A DNA stretch of 64,000 nt. Source: Vitis vinifera (lineage: Eukaryota > Streptophyta > Magnoliopsida > Vitales > Vitaceae). Where the stretch lies: assembly GCF_030704535.1 (NCBI RefSeq), contig NC_081816.1:9846001-9910000 (forward strand). Direction: 5' to 3'. The notes under the pieces are model-generated. The model worked only from the letters and a program-made list of their open reading frames with translations. It was not told where the DNA came from and ran no database searches. Below, piece by piece: positions 11,401 through 24,900 of this stretch. Numbering within the stretch: position 1 is the first letter of the stretch; each line of letters starts with the position of its first letter. The translations under genes were made by a program, and so were the position numbers.

Positions 11401-13369
11401 CTATCATCTTCACAGAACCCAAGATCATCTGTTCCAGGACAGAGTAACTGCAAAATAATTTGGAACTATCAAAATATGGGAAAAACAACCAATGTTTAAT
11501 AAAAACATAAAGCACTATAAAACCAAAGCTAGTAGCTGGATTTTTTATTTATTTATTTATTTATTTCCAATTTGGTAAACCAGATAAAGAATCAGAAAAT
11601 GAACTTTACTAACATTTTATTGATCTTGGGTACTACAAGACTCTGATATATTCAATATTATTCTCAAGTATTCTCATTTTATATCTCCAAGAGAAACCTG
11701 TTTGGGCCCCTTATTTGTAAGGGTCCCTCGCTCCTTATGAAGAGTTTTTCTCAACTGAGAGAATGAGGTAATTAAGGGTCTCAGAGAATTTGTTCTTGAA
11801 AGTAATCAAATATTGGAAATAAACAAGGGACACCAACAAATGAAGTACACAGAAAGAACACCAAATAGGTCCAGAAACCTACTAGCTCACATCTCAAGTC
11901 ACTAGAAAGCAAGCTAGTTCCCAATGACATTCTAGTTGTAAGAACTCAGAATAAGATTGTCATAACCCAGCATGCTCTGCTGTCCAATGTGAAGGAAATG
12001 ACATTTATATGAACCATCAAACAAGAACATGAGGTTGCATTCAATAGTTTCTGGTAGAATCTAACTCATAAAGCATTAGCATAACCCAACTAGCTTTGCT
12101 GTCCAATCTAAAGGAGTTAGCAAGTCGATGAAAATACATGTATACAAACCAACAAACAAGAATACAAAAACCACGATCACTATAAATGTTTATTGTAATC
12201 TATGCTAACCAAAGAAATCTGCAAGCATGCAAAGCAAGGGCTAATACAGAATCTGTTTGAGAAAAACATTTTGCACAGAGAAAATTGTAAGATTGACAAA
12301 AATTGTGAAAATAATGACAGTAAATTTTCTAATACATAAGGGTGGCTCTGGCGGCAAGAAACTTCTACATGAATCCTTCACCAGGGAAAACAATACAATG
12401 CAAAGTTTGCTTGCCAGCTAGAAGTTGATAGGTTTAGTTATAAGCATAAAAAACTGTGGACATAAAATGTTCATGAGTCAGAAAATAATACCACGTGAAG
12501 CTTGTTACTTGAAGTTGATAAATTTAGTCAGAAGTACCTAAAACTTTAGATATAAAATGCTCATGAATCAGAATTTCTTGATTATCCAATCACCAGCATT
12601 CCAGCAGTTATACAGGGGATGAAAAAGCAAAGCCATTACCCATTTCTCTGAAAGTGGGCAATGCTTATCACTATGCTGTTGCTAGACCCTCCAAGAAAGA
12701 GAGAAGTAGTGCACTGGGATTTCCTATGGGAAATTTTATTTAAGCATTCAATATAATGTTTAGTAAAAAAATTGCACTCACCTTAGGCAAAGTTAAATCA
12801 GCAGATCCAGATGGCTGGTCTAACTTTTGGGATGGAGAGTTGAGTTCAGGAACTGAAGAGGAACCAATCAATATGCTCGACTTATCCACATTATTAGCAT
12901 CATTCACTTCAACTGTGAGAGATGCGTCTTGCCTACTGCTATTTCCTGGAGGGCCCCAAGAGTTCATCTCACTGGTCTCGTTGAGGCACATTAAACTCAA
13001 ACCCTGCTCACAAGTGGAATTGCCTGTAGAAGGCAAATCTAAAACAAATGGCCACATTGTAGAAAGCCCTTCGGATGAAGGGCAGCCTGAGTAACAATTG
13101 ATAGTTTCCTTCTTATGTGATGAAGTGGTAGTAGATCCACCATGGCCAGTCCAATCACAATTTTGACAAAGAGAGATCTTCTCTTCGATACATCTAACAA
13201 ATGCAGGTTGAGAATTACATCTTTCACATAAAAGGGTCCTGGAATGGCGCCTGGAAAGCGCATTAGCAGAATGGACATGCCGATCACATGACAGACACAA
13301 GCTAGCAGCATCAGACCTACAATACACTATGGATCTCTGTTCTCCACAGAAATCACAAATGTAACCCAT
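8425..13369 (-). CDS. CONSTANS-LIKE 9/10-type transcription factor with two B-boxes and a CCT domain
   Basis: Coding exons (minus strand order) 13369-12782, 11447-11220, 10357-10056 and 8554-8425 give 415 residues. B-box 1 (about 5-45, [18 protein letters not shown]) and B-box 2 (about 48-88, [13 protein letters not shown]) bind zinc. The middle is acidic and Ser-rich. The C-terminal CCT domain (about 361-404, [20 protein letters not shown]) serves DNA binding, nuclear import and NF-Y contact. Exon lengths and the start [13 protein letters not shown] match the COL9/COL10 (BBX7/BBX8) branch, linked to flowering-time and light responses (family knowledge). The last intron (8555-10055) cuts the CCT codons and carries a LINE fragment. 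A 5'UTR intron is likely upstream. COL9 versus COL10 orthology is not decided here. Confidence 0.92.
9053..9975 (+). mobile_element. Truncated, decayed LINE copy in the last intron of the CONSTANS-like gene
   Basis: Translated pieces match the 3' half of the larger LINE at 19214-25384, for example [18 protein letters not shown]-like and [18 protein letters not shown]-like text in the zinc-knuckle (zf-RVT) region. Several stops interrupt it. It is flanked by a perfect 18-base duplication, ATGGACATTTTATAAATG, at 9035-9052 and 9976-9993. It lacks both the 5' part and the 3'UTR/A tail. It lies antisense to the host gene. Confidence 0.85.
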
Positions 13370-13480
13370 GTTTGAACACCAAACTATACAACTCTTCCAA
13401 TTCCAACACCTCCACCTAACTGTGTATGCTGTATTAACCAACAGTGAATAAGTGGGATTCAGCCGAAAGTCTTCACAACC

Positions 13481-14163
13481 CTGAAAGAATTTCACAAAGA
13501 AACCAAAATTCAGAATCATTGCAGCTAAAAGTACACATTCAACAGAAAATGGGCAAATTAATTCAGCTCAACACAACAAAAGTATGATCGATTGATTTCG
13601 CTTTAAAATTAGGGAATAGTGTAAAATTCCTTAGAATTGAAAAGGCAAAAGATGGGTATTGCTTCAAAATTCACATTTTTTTTCAAACCTCGTCCACATT
13701 CACAAACACATCTGTTCCGATTCAGGAATCCCGAGTCAAAAAAGGGAAAAAAAAAAAAAAAAGTGCAGACGGGCAAAAAGTGAACTCTCAGAGGTTTTCT
13801 ACCCAGCTCCACGGCAACCCCAAAATTAAATCCCGAAGAAAACATAAGAGAGAGAAAATGATTTAATCAAAAGGGTTGCAGAAGAGCTATGCCTAAATAT
13901 ATATTCAATTCAAGAAGATGAATCATGGAGTTTGAATCTGGCAGATGAGAAGTACAATTTTAACATGGAATTTACAAATAAAAAAATTCGTCTTGGGGGG
14001 CAAGAAAAGAAAAGAAAAACGAGGAATTGAGACAAGCAAATATTGCAAGTGGCAATTAAATTGAAGAAAGGAAGCTCAAAGCTCGCAAACAATGAAAAAC
14101 ATTCCAAATAAAACGGGAAAAAAAAAAAAAAAACACAAGCAGAGAAAGAGGGGATACTGATAC
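13481..14163 (-). other. 5'UTR intron of the CONSTANS-like gene
   Basis: On the minus strand a donor, GAAG then GTATCA, sits at 14163. The acceptor CTTTCAG ends at 13481, and the exon then runs 111 bases to the ATG at 13369. Inferred from splice signals. The presumed first exon, just upstream, carries an AAACCCTAAA telo-like motif near 14201-14215. Confidence 0.5.
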
Positions 14164-14214
14164 CTTCTGGAGAGGGAAAGAGAAGGAGAAGAAATCTTGA
14201 ATGAAAAACCCTAA

Positions 14215-15942
14215 AAAGGTAGACGCTTTTGTTTTAAAGGGGAGTTGGGTACACAGTACTAAAAAGTCTATATTGCGGTTCTACTGGGTAGGTTATAGAA
14301 ATGAAAAGATTTCAGAATATGATTATGGCATTAAACCCATGAAAAGTGCAGGCCTAAGAGAGAAACCCAGGTGGGGTTATGGCAGAGGGGAGGGACCCAA
14401 TTCTCCGAGGTGTCCCTTTCTGTCAATGCTCCCAACACTGGCACTCCGGAAAGCAGAAAGGGCAAAAAGGTATGGGCCCCTTCTTTAATTATCTTCCCCA
14501 CACCCTTTTCTTCTCTTCTTTTTGGTGCCTGGTGCCCGGTGCCCGGTGCCCCTATTATCATGTCATACCCTGTACCAGCCAACAGACCCAGGTCAGCTTG
14601 TAAATTATGTTGTTTTTTTTCTTCTTAATTTTCTCCTATTTCAGAGGAAGTGTAATAGCAGAAGCCCTTGATGTATGGCGGAGAGAGACTTGAGGGTGAA
14701 AAACGTGTCGCCATGTCCGATTGGAATTGGAAGTAATTATGATTAAAACGTTTTTATTAAAATTATTTATAACATAAATAAATAAATATAAGTGTTAAGG
14801 TGTTAAGGTGTTAAGTTAATTTAATTATTGGGTATTAGGTAACAAATTAGTGTCACATCAAACCCAAATTTTATATTGCTAAAACATGTGATTAAGATTA
14901 AATTAGAATAATCAAGAAATAAGACAAAGATAGAAAAAAATAAATTAAAAATAGTATTTTTATATTTTATTCCATAATATAATTTACCTTTCTTATCTTT
15001 TTTTCTTCCATGGGTTGTGCTTTGCATTTTTTTATTCTTTTGTTAGGGGGATTATTCCAATAAAAGGAAAAGCGATCTTGTCTTGTGGGGGTGGGGGGGG
15101 GGGGGGGGGGGGAGAAAGTATTGAAAAGGAGAGTTATTTATATAGAATTCAGATAATTTGGTAGTGTAAATCATACTCAACATAAATGTTAGGGATAAGG
15201 GATATTTGGATTGGAGGTGATGAGTCCACTTGGAGGTGGCCCAGCTGGGGGCAGTGACAGGACATGTGAGATTCAAAAAGAGAGAAAAGGGACTCACTTT
15301 TTTGAGTTGTGATTACCACAACACCCTCCACTCTCCACCTTATTCCCACAAAAAAGGGTGGGTGTGGGGGACCGTTCTCTAGTAGCTGCCATCTCTCCAA
15401 GTCAAGGTGTAGACCTTTTGGCCTTTTTCTCTAGCCTTTTTGGCCTCCAGCCCAACCCTCCAAACTTCAACCACCGTGCTCCTCATGTTTTCCAGCGCCC
15501 CCTACTTCTCTACCCACCCATTCCCATTTCACACCACCCTCTTCAGAAGTGCAGACACCATTCCACTTCTCTACTGCTGAACACGCGCGTGCGCACACGC
15601 ACACACTAAATGGGTTACAGCCATTCCATCTTCACAGTCACTTTCAAAACATCTAAAGGTAAGCAAAGTCACATTTGACCTTTCAAGTTCTCAATTCTCA
15701 ATTCTCATCAACCGTACAACAATCCCGTTCCTTTTCACGCTAGAAATGTTTTACAACTGACAGTTTGGAGATATAAAAGCATATGTCTAAATCTGTCGGG
15801 TGGGGGGGAGGAATACATGTCCAGATAGAATGAATCGAATAAATAATCACATTCAAGCAACAGAAGAATTGCCCAGCAAGGCATTGGAGAAAAAGTCCAA
15901 CAAAATGTTGGACCTCTAAACTTTCTTCCTTCCTTTACTTGG
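14215..15942. other. Intergenic region between the CONSTANS-like promoter and the KNL1-like 3' end
   Basis: No gene recognised; open frames here are short and compositionally biased. It holds a repeated TGCCCGG motif near 14530-14548, a 20-base G run at 15093-15112, and an alternating purine-pyrimidine CG/CA tract at about 15580-15606. The right end should include the KNL1-like 3'UTR. Confidence 0.5.
15093..15112 (+). repeat. Homopolymeric G run
   Basis: Twenty consecutive G, preceded by GGGGGT. Such a run is prone to length change and could form a G-quadruplex. Its exact length may be a sequencing estimate. Confidence 0.8.
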
Positions 15943-18900
15943 TTACCTACTTAAAGCATGAATCACATGGGAAACACATCTAGAAAGCCGTAGAATCCTA
16001 GGATATCCAGCTCTAAGATTCTCAACAGCACCTCTGATTTCAGCTGACAGTGATGGAGCTAGTGAATTTTGGGTACCAGTAGCTGCAGCTTGAATCTGAG
16101 ATGGGAGGAGCTCCGAAGGATAAACCCCACTGTTTCAAAACCAAATGATTAGACAGGTTCATGTAATTATTTGATGCATAATAAGGACATTTACTTGCAT
16201 ATAGAAGGCCTTCTGATAATATGTGTATTAAATAGACGATGACTGCAGTCTATATGCATCAAAGACCAGCAATTTTTTTTGATAGGTAAGACGATAATGT
16301 GTATTAAGAAGAGCAGCGCCAAAAAGGCGCCCCAAAATACACAGAGAGTATACAAAGGGTGCTAACAGCACCAACAAAAAATAAAGAGGGACTAACAGAA
16401 AATGAGACCCCTCAACAAGCCCCTAATCAATCCACAAAATCTATAGTAGAGGTGAAGCCTGAAATTATAAACAATTTGGACCACGCCCAAAGGTTACAAA
16501 GAAGAACAAGTTTAATCCCTTGAACAGACAGCTCTTTGTTATCGAATACTCTATCAGAGACCAGCATATTTACAGAATGGACTAATGGAGCCAGTTTATT
16601 TAACAGTCAATAAGCTCAAAAAACAGAGCAAAACTAGATGATTTTAACCATTTGAGATATCCTTTTATCTTGACCACCAAAAGTAAAAAGGAAGAATTTA
16701 TAAAGAATGCTGATAAGATGACACAATCTTCTGATCAAGTGCAGATAAGATAACCATAGAATAGAATTTATCAAACAGTCAGTCCGGCCTATCCATGAAT
16801 GCCAAGATATTGAAAATCAACAAACAAAGAAATAACCAAGGCATAGAGCAGTAACAAATAGTCACCCAAGATAGCAAGTTCAAACAGACAGAATTGATTT
16901 TCTATGGCAGCAGAATTTTCCATCACATGGGGGGGTGAGTGTGACACATCCAATAGGGATTTACTGGGTAGGCCATGCAGATAGTGACATCATGCTCATC
17001 ATCCACATGTCCTATTATGTACCATGGGTAGTGAGCAAGTAGACCCCACAAGTGCCATCACATCACAAAACTGCATTGGCTAAAGCCAAAACTCATATTA
17101 CTATTATCAGACTCCCAATTGAGCATTATAGCATTTGCCAATGTGCGAGTGGCACATAAGGCAATCATGTGCAACATGCCAATCTAATCACCAATCCATT
17201 CTTTCCATGTGAATCTCATCTTTTAGTAAGTAAAATGAGATAGAAAAGAACTTATCATGTAACATGACTTCAGAAGGTTGAGACATGCCATATAAAGGGT
17301 TGGAATGGCAATAAGGAGAGTCTAAAATGATTTCAACAACTCCTTGTCATGTTTTTAAACTTTGTAATATCCAAATCTTGGTGATTGTTTTCAAGAGAAA
17401 GTGCCGACCAAGAAATCCTGAATTAATTAGACAGCACAGATCCACCTGAAGGATGTAGAGCCAGTGGTCATTATCTTAGTGTAAATAGCAAAACAATGCC
17501 AATAGTTTCACATAGAATAGTCTAATCAAATCAAATGTTTGACCTAGAAGATGTTCAGTAAGAATCCAACAGAATGGTGGGTTTCCCCACTAAGTAGGTG
17601 CACTAAGCATAATCCACTTGTTTAGATGGAAGCTTCTTTCTATGAGCTCTTCAGATAAGAATAACAAGATACAAATATTAATTGACCTTAATGTGCAAAC
17701 AATATAGCAATATGATATCCTAAATTTGGATTGAGGCTTCTGGAGCACCTTAGCTTTTCAATACAGGCAGTTCAAAGCTCCAAGAAAGGAGGGAATCCTT
17801 GAGGGCTCTTAAGCAATTCAAAAGAAGTACAAACCAAAAGTCATCCACGTGAAATATAAACATAGCATAATCTTTAGCAGTCACTAAAAGTTAAGAATAA
17901 AACTAGACAGAACTTTACCATTTTAAACAAGTCACATCAAGAATCAGAGTCACCTTCCTACCACTCTTCAAATCGATGAAGCATAGGTGCAAATCAAGCT
18001 GCCCAACTGAAAATAAGAAACCATAGACAGATTGAAATGTTAATTCCAAAACATCTTTGAATATGGAAATAAAGGCCCTTTGATAAATTTGCCCCCCCTC
18101 CTCAATTAAAAAAAAGAAAAGAAGAAAGAAAGAATAAAAAAACTAGCACAGTGATGGGGGAAATCCTTTTAAAGTTTATTCAAGGAAGAAAGGGAAAACC
18201 TAAGTAAACTTTAAGTAGGATTAATATTAATTAGAATTGAATTGGGATTGGTATTTGTTGGAGTCTAATTAGGATTAGCTAGTTGAGTTATAATATAATT
18301 AGAATTTGAGTCATGATAGGTTATTAGAGTCCTAGTAGACTTTGGATTTCTTAGAGAAGCCTATAAATAGGCTAATCAATATAAATCAAAGGAATGAATT
18401 TGATGAATAATATTATACTTTCTTTCATTGCAAGGTTGCAACCCTCAATGATGAGACTCCATTGATTTTCTTCTAGGTGAGACTCCTAGAAGGCCTTAGT
18501 GAGACTCTAAGGTTTTCCATCTTTTCTTCATTCTTTCTTCTTTCTTTCTATTTCTTATCTTATAATTTTCTCTACCATCAAATTTATTCTTTGTTCCTCT
18601 CCTTACACCTTAAAAGTAAAACCCTAGCCCACCTACCCTTGAGTGTAGGCAACCATCCTAGGGTTATCCTACATCAATTTTGGTATCAGAGCCAAAGTTC
18701 TTGGCTTGAAAGCATATGCAATTAAGGAGCGGAGCAACTTATGCAAGCATGAGTTCCAAAAAAACTTCTAGCAATCTAGATGCCGCTACAATACACTTGG
18801 AGGAAATTTCAGCCACACAACAATCCCATCAAGATGCTATAGTACAACTAAATAGCAAACTTGATGAGATCATGAATTTATTAGAAAATAGTCAAGAAAA

Positions 18901-21900
18901 ACGACCAATTGAAGAGGAGATTGCAAGTCATCAATTTAGACAATCGCCAAATCAATCACACGAAGAACAAGACAATTTTATGATGGGGACTCAAAGAAAG
19001 GCCAGACTTTTTGAGCTAGATGATGATGTGACTAAAAAGGTATGTCTTGAAGTTTCTGAATTTTATGGAAAACTAAATCCAACAGCTTTTCTTGATTGGA
19101 TTATGTCAATGGAAGATTACTTTGATTGGTATGCAATGCCCGAAAATAGAAAAGTTTGTTTTGTGAAGGCAAAGGTGAAAGGAGCAGCACGTCTATGGTG
19201 GCATAATATTGAGAGAGCTTGTGACAAACCCTCAAATAAGCTGCATAGTGATGGAGAAAAGGTTCTGTTTTTAGACGATGGTGAAGGTTATGTCTAGAGG
19301 AAGTAGAAGACGGTTTACTGTGGAATCCAAAGCTTATGAACTTGTGATTGATGAAGTAGGAGGAAAGCTGAGAGGATGTATTTGGGAGAGATGTAAAGGG
19401 TTATCATCTTGGATCAGATTTGGAGATGCAAGTCTCAGTAGTTTGTTGGTAGGAGTGGAGTCCTGCTGTAGAGATAGAGATGATAGTAACTGGTCCCTCG
19501 CATGGGAGGAGGAGGGAAGGAAGTATAGATTGGAGCGTCGTACAAATGAGGCGGGTAGATTCATTCTCTGTTCTGTTCGTGATTTGGAGGCAAAAAGGTT
19601 TTGCTTAATTTTTCCAGAAGGAAAGAGGCTATCTAGAGGATGGAATATCTTGGCTGAGAAGCTGAGAGAGGTTGGGGTAGCTCCATTTAGAGGAGTAAAG
19701 GACCCTCTTTCTCTTGAGGTGCTGAAGAAGGAAAAGGAGCCTGATCAAAGGACATATGCGGATGTAGCAAAACTGAAATTGGGGAGACTTGGGGATAAGG
19801 TTTGGCTGGAAGCGGGAAGGAGGGTGAAGCCTAGTAGATTAGAGCAGCTGGGTCGTTGCTTAGTGGGTAGTTGGGATAAGGTGGAGAACCATCCCCCTGC
19901 GTTGGATTTTCTGAAAAACTGGGTTGTCCACGCTTGGCTCCTCAAAGGCAAGCTGGACATAGCTGTAATTGGAGGTGGGCTAATACTCTTTGAGTTCGAA
20001 TTGATTAGTGAGGCCGAGCGTGTTCTTGCTAGAGGGAAGAGAAAGGTTCTAGGCAGTGTATTATTGATGGAAAGATGGCACCCGGAGGTGGGGTGCTTTA
20101 GCAATGGTGCTTTTGCTAGCGAGGTATGGGTGAAAGTGGTAGGTCTTCAATGGCAGAGCTGCAATGGGCTAGAATCGAGAGGTGTTTAAGTTGATAGGAG
20201 ATGGTTGTGGTGGGTTCATTGCTGTGGATAACAAGACAGATTCAATGGCAGAGCTGCAATGGGCTAGAATGTTGGTGAAATCGGCGGGCAGGAACACACC
20301 TTCCTCTGTCCAGATTGTGGATGAGATGGGGTGCTTCTCAGTCCAGCTGTGGTGGGAATCCCCACCTTGGTTCTCTCAGGTGGTGCCGGCGGGAAGTGGC
20401 CTTGGGAAAGGGGATGTAGTGGTTGTAGAAGTTACAGGGAGTGGGTCTCGTAATGAGTGTAGAGGAGGCGTGCTGGTGAAGGTTGGACAGCCAAAGGAGC
20501 AGAGGGGAGTAACTGAGCCGCCCTGTGGTAGTTCTTCAAAAGGGGCTTTAGGCTATCCATATGAGTTGGCTGAAAGAGGGCTTGGAGAGGAGGTAACTGA
20601 TGGAGAAGACAGCTGCGGGATCAGAAGTCGAGGTGGAGGGAAATTAGCAAACCTGGGAGGTTTTAAATCTGGGCCAGCAGCTTGTGTTTTTGGGACCGAT
20701 TGGGAGGCCCAAGTCAGGAGCGGGCTTGGAGAGGATGGTATTAAGTCAAACTATGTGGGAGCCCAAATATTTGGGCCAGATTGTGAGCCCAGGCCCATCA
20801 CGTTAAAAGGATGGGTAATGGGCTGCGAGGATAGGCCCTTCCTCATAAAGGGGTCGATTGCGGGCTGTGAAGGAAGGGCCGACATGGGTTTTGAGCCTGA
20901 GTTGGGAGGGATAAAAGGAAATAGGGCTTCTCCTTGTGCCGAGGTCGGGGGGATGGAGATTAAGGCTACGATGGAAGCTTCGGGTGGCCAAGTTAAGGAG
21001 GACGGGGGGATCGCGTGCTTCCTAGGAGGAGATTAGAGGGATTCTGAGTCTCTAATGGCGAAGGCGAGAGCGCGAATGACTGAAGAAGCGTTGTCAGCTG
21101 AAGCGTCCAGGTACGAGCCCGTTACCGATGTTCTTGGGGGGGATCGGGACTTCTTCTCTTCTTCTACTCTTTCTGGGTGCGATCGGGCTATGGTGGTGGG
21201 GGGTGTTAGGGGTACGGTAGTCATTGACGAAGATGTTGGGTATCAAGCTCCGTTGTGTGCCGTGTTGATTGATGGTAGTCCGTGGGAGACGAGTACAGAG
21301 GGGGGAAAGAACAGGGGTTTCAGGTCAAAGGAGAGTGAGGATCTGGAGGAAGAAGAGGACTAGGGTAGCGGTTGGGATGACAGTAGCTTGGCTAAGTTCA
21401 GTAAGACTTTGGGATTCTCGACAGTTGGCGTTGAAGGGGAAGTCCTTAAATTACTGTTAAGGCTGAAATCAAGGAGGGATCAAGGCAAGAAGAAAGGAAT
21501 TGCAGGGATGACTAGGTTTGATAGGGAAGTGAAAAAATCGGAATGGTCGATTAATTATGAAGGAGAAAGCAGGAAGAAAGGCTCGGATAGAAGAAATGGG
21601 GATAGAGCTCTGTGTCTTAAATGAAAATTAAAATCCTATCTTGGAATGTCCGGGGGGTGAATGATAGAAATAAGAGAAGTTCAATTAAGGCCTTAATCAG
21701 ATCCCATAAAGTGGATTTGGTATGCCTGCAAGAGACTAAAATGTCTCAGATGTCTTTAGGGGTGGTGAGAAGTCTTGGAGTGGGGAGATTTTTAGATTGG
21801 GGAGTACTGAATGCGAGGGGGGCAGCTGAAGGGGTGCTGGTTTTTTGGGACAAAAGAGTGTTGGAGCTGGAAGGGATGGAGGTGGGCCTTTTCTCCATCT

Positions 21901-24900
21901 CCTGCCGGTTCAAGAACTATGAAGATGGATTTTATTGGGTTTTTTCAAGAGTGTATGGCCCTACCTTAAAGAGATATAGAGAGCTGTTTTGGGAAGAGCT
22001 AGGGGCCATCCGCGGACTCTGGAGCGATCCTTGGTGTATCGGAGGTGACTTCAATTCAATCAGATTTCCAAATGAGAGTAGAAAAGGGGGAAGATTGTCT
22101 TCTTCAATGAGAAGATTTTCGGAAGTGATTGACGACTTGGATTTGAGGGATCTTCCCCTTCAGGGGGGTCCATTCACCTGGAGTGGAGGACTGAACAATC
22201 AAGCTATGACCAGGATAGACCGTTTCTTGGTGTCGGAGGATTGGGAGGGTCACTTTAAGGGGGCGGTGCAGTGTACTCTTCCTAGGCCTGTGTCCGACCA
22301 CTTCCCTATTCTATTGGATGGGGGAGGGGTTAGAAGAGGTCCTGTTCCTTTCCGTTTTGAAAATATGTGGCTTAAGGAGGAGGGATTTAAGGATCTGTTG
22401 AAGGGGTGGTGGCAGAGTCTAAGCTTTAATGGTTTGTTTAGTTTCATCCTTGCTAAGAAGTTGAAGGCTTTGAAGGCTATTCTAAAGTCGTGGAATAAGG
22501 ATGTTTTTGGGCAGGTGGGTGTCAATAAGAAAGTGGCCCTGGACAAGGTGAATTTCTGGGATGGTCAGGAGAAGCTTCGCCCCTTATCATTGGAGGAATT
22601 GGAAGCTAGAAAGGTAGCAAAGGGGGACTTCGAAAAATGGGCTCTAATGGAGGAGGTTTCTTGGAGACAAAAATCAAGAGAAGTTTGGCTAAGGGAGGGT
22701 GATAGAAACACAGGTTTTTTTCATAAAATGGCTAACTCCCATAGAAGGAGAAACTGCCTGTCCAAGATTAAAGTTGACGGTATATGGTTAACAGAGGAGC
22801 AGGAGATAAAGAGAGGGGTGGTTAAAGCTTTCAAGGACCAATTGACTGACCCGGGGGACTGGCACCCTTCTATGGAAGGTCTGGACTTTAATAGAATTGG
22901 AGATGAGGATGCAGCTAGATTGGAGGAGGTTTTTTCAGAGGAAGAGGTCCTCAAGGCTCTTTCAGATCTGAATGGGGACAAGGCTCCGGGTCCAGACAAC
23001 TTCCCCCTTAGGTTTTGGCAATTTTGCTGGGATGTTGTCAAAAAAGAGATCATGGGTTTTTTGTTAGAATTTCATGAGCGCGGCAGATTTGTTAGGAGCT
23101 TAAATTCGACCTTCCTGGTCCTAATCCCAAAAAAAGCTGGCGCCGAGGACCTTAGAGACTTCAGACCGATCAATTTGGTGGGCGGATTGTATAAACTGTT
23201 GGCAAAAGTGTTAGCCAACAGGCTTAAGAAGGTAGTGGGCAAAGTGGTGTCCTCAGCTCAAAACGCTTTTGTTGAAGGAAGACAGATTCTCGATGCTGCC
23301 CTTATTGCCAATGAGGCAATAGATTCTTTGTTGAAACGAAACGAGAGTGGGGTGTTATGTAAATTGGACTTAGAGAAGGCATACGATCACATAAACTGGA
23401 ATTTTTTGTTGTTTGTATTGCAAAGCATGGGATTTGGGGAGAAGTGGACTAGGTGGATCTCCTAGTGCATCTCTACAGCAACGTTTTCAGTATTGATCAA
23501 TGGCACCCCGGAAGGCTACTTCAACAGTTCAAGGGGGCTGCGTCAGGGGGACCCCCTATCCCCTTACCTTTTTGTGATAGGAATGGAGGCCCTTAGTAGG
23601 CTGATCCATAGAGCAATGGGGGGAGGGTTCCTATTAGGCTGTAGGGTTAATGGAAGGGGTGGGAATGGGGCTTTGGTATCTCATTTGCTGTTTGCCGACG
23701 ACACGTTAGTGTTTTGTGAAGCTTCTGAAGATCAGATGGTCCACTTAAGCTGGTTGTTGATGTGGTTTGAAGCCATATCAGGTTTGAGAATCAACTTGGA
23801 CAAAAACGAAATTTCGCCGGTTGGTAGAGTGGAGAATTTGGCTCTTGAGGCTGGCTGTAAAGTGGGCAAGCTGCCTTCTTCTTATTTGGGGATCCCTTTG
23901 GGGGCGAATCACAAGTCTGTGGTTGTTTGGGATGGGGTGGAAGAGAGATTTCGGAAACGGCTGGCCTTGTGGAAGAGACAATTTATTTCCAAAGGAGGGA
24001 GAATTACTCTAATTCGGAGTACATTGTCAAGTATGCTCATATACTTGATGTCTTTACTTCGAATGCCAAGAGTGGTTAGTCTAAGGTTGGAGAAAATTCA
24101 AAGGGATTTCTTGTGGGGAGGGGGTGCTTTGGAGAGGAAGCCTCACTTAGTTAATTGGGATACCGTTTGCATGGATAAAAGGAAGGGGGGTTTGGGAGTT
24201 AGACGCCTTTCCATCCTTAATAGGGCCCTTCTTTGCAAGTGTTTTGCGATTGAAAGGGAGAACTTTTGGAGGCACGTCATTAGTAGGAAGTTCGGGGAGG
24301 AAGAAGGGGGTTGGAGTTCTAGAGAAGTTAGGGAGAGTTATGGAGTAGGATTTTGGAAGGAAATAAGGAAGGAAGGTGCCCTTATGCAAAATAAAGTCGC
24401 TTTTTTAGTGGGGAATGGTAGAAGGGTAAAATTTTGGAAAGATATATGGTGGGGAAACCTCGCCTTATGCAATTCTTTTCCCTCCTTGTATGCTTTTGCC
24501 TCCTCTAAGGAGGCCTGGGTAGAGGAGTTTTGGGACACTTTGGGAGGGGAAGGGGCTTGGAGTCCTAGATTTTCTAAGCCCTTCAATGATTGGGAGGTGG
24601 AAGAGGTGGAGAGGCTTCTTTTGACAATCCGAGGTGCAAGGCTTAGTCCTCTTATGGAAGATAGAATGATGTGGAAGGTGAATTCGAATGGGATTTTTTC
24701 AGTTAAATCACTCTATAATGATCTATCTTCAAGAAGAGCTGGTCTTTTCCCTCATGGTTTGATTTGGAACCCTAGTGTGCCTTCCAAAGTGAGTTTCTTT
24801 GCTTGGGAGGCTTCTTGGGGTAAGGTGCTTACTATGGATCAGCTTAAAAAGAGGGGGTGGGCTATTGCTAACAGATGTTTTCTGTGCTGTGAGGAAGAGG

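Noticed and set aside
15358-15609. Open frame of 83 codons rich in Pro, His and Ser
   Set aside because: Composition follows the CT/CA-rich DNA; no conserved motif. More likely spacer before the KNL1-like 3'UTR.
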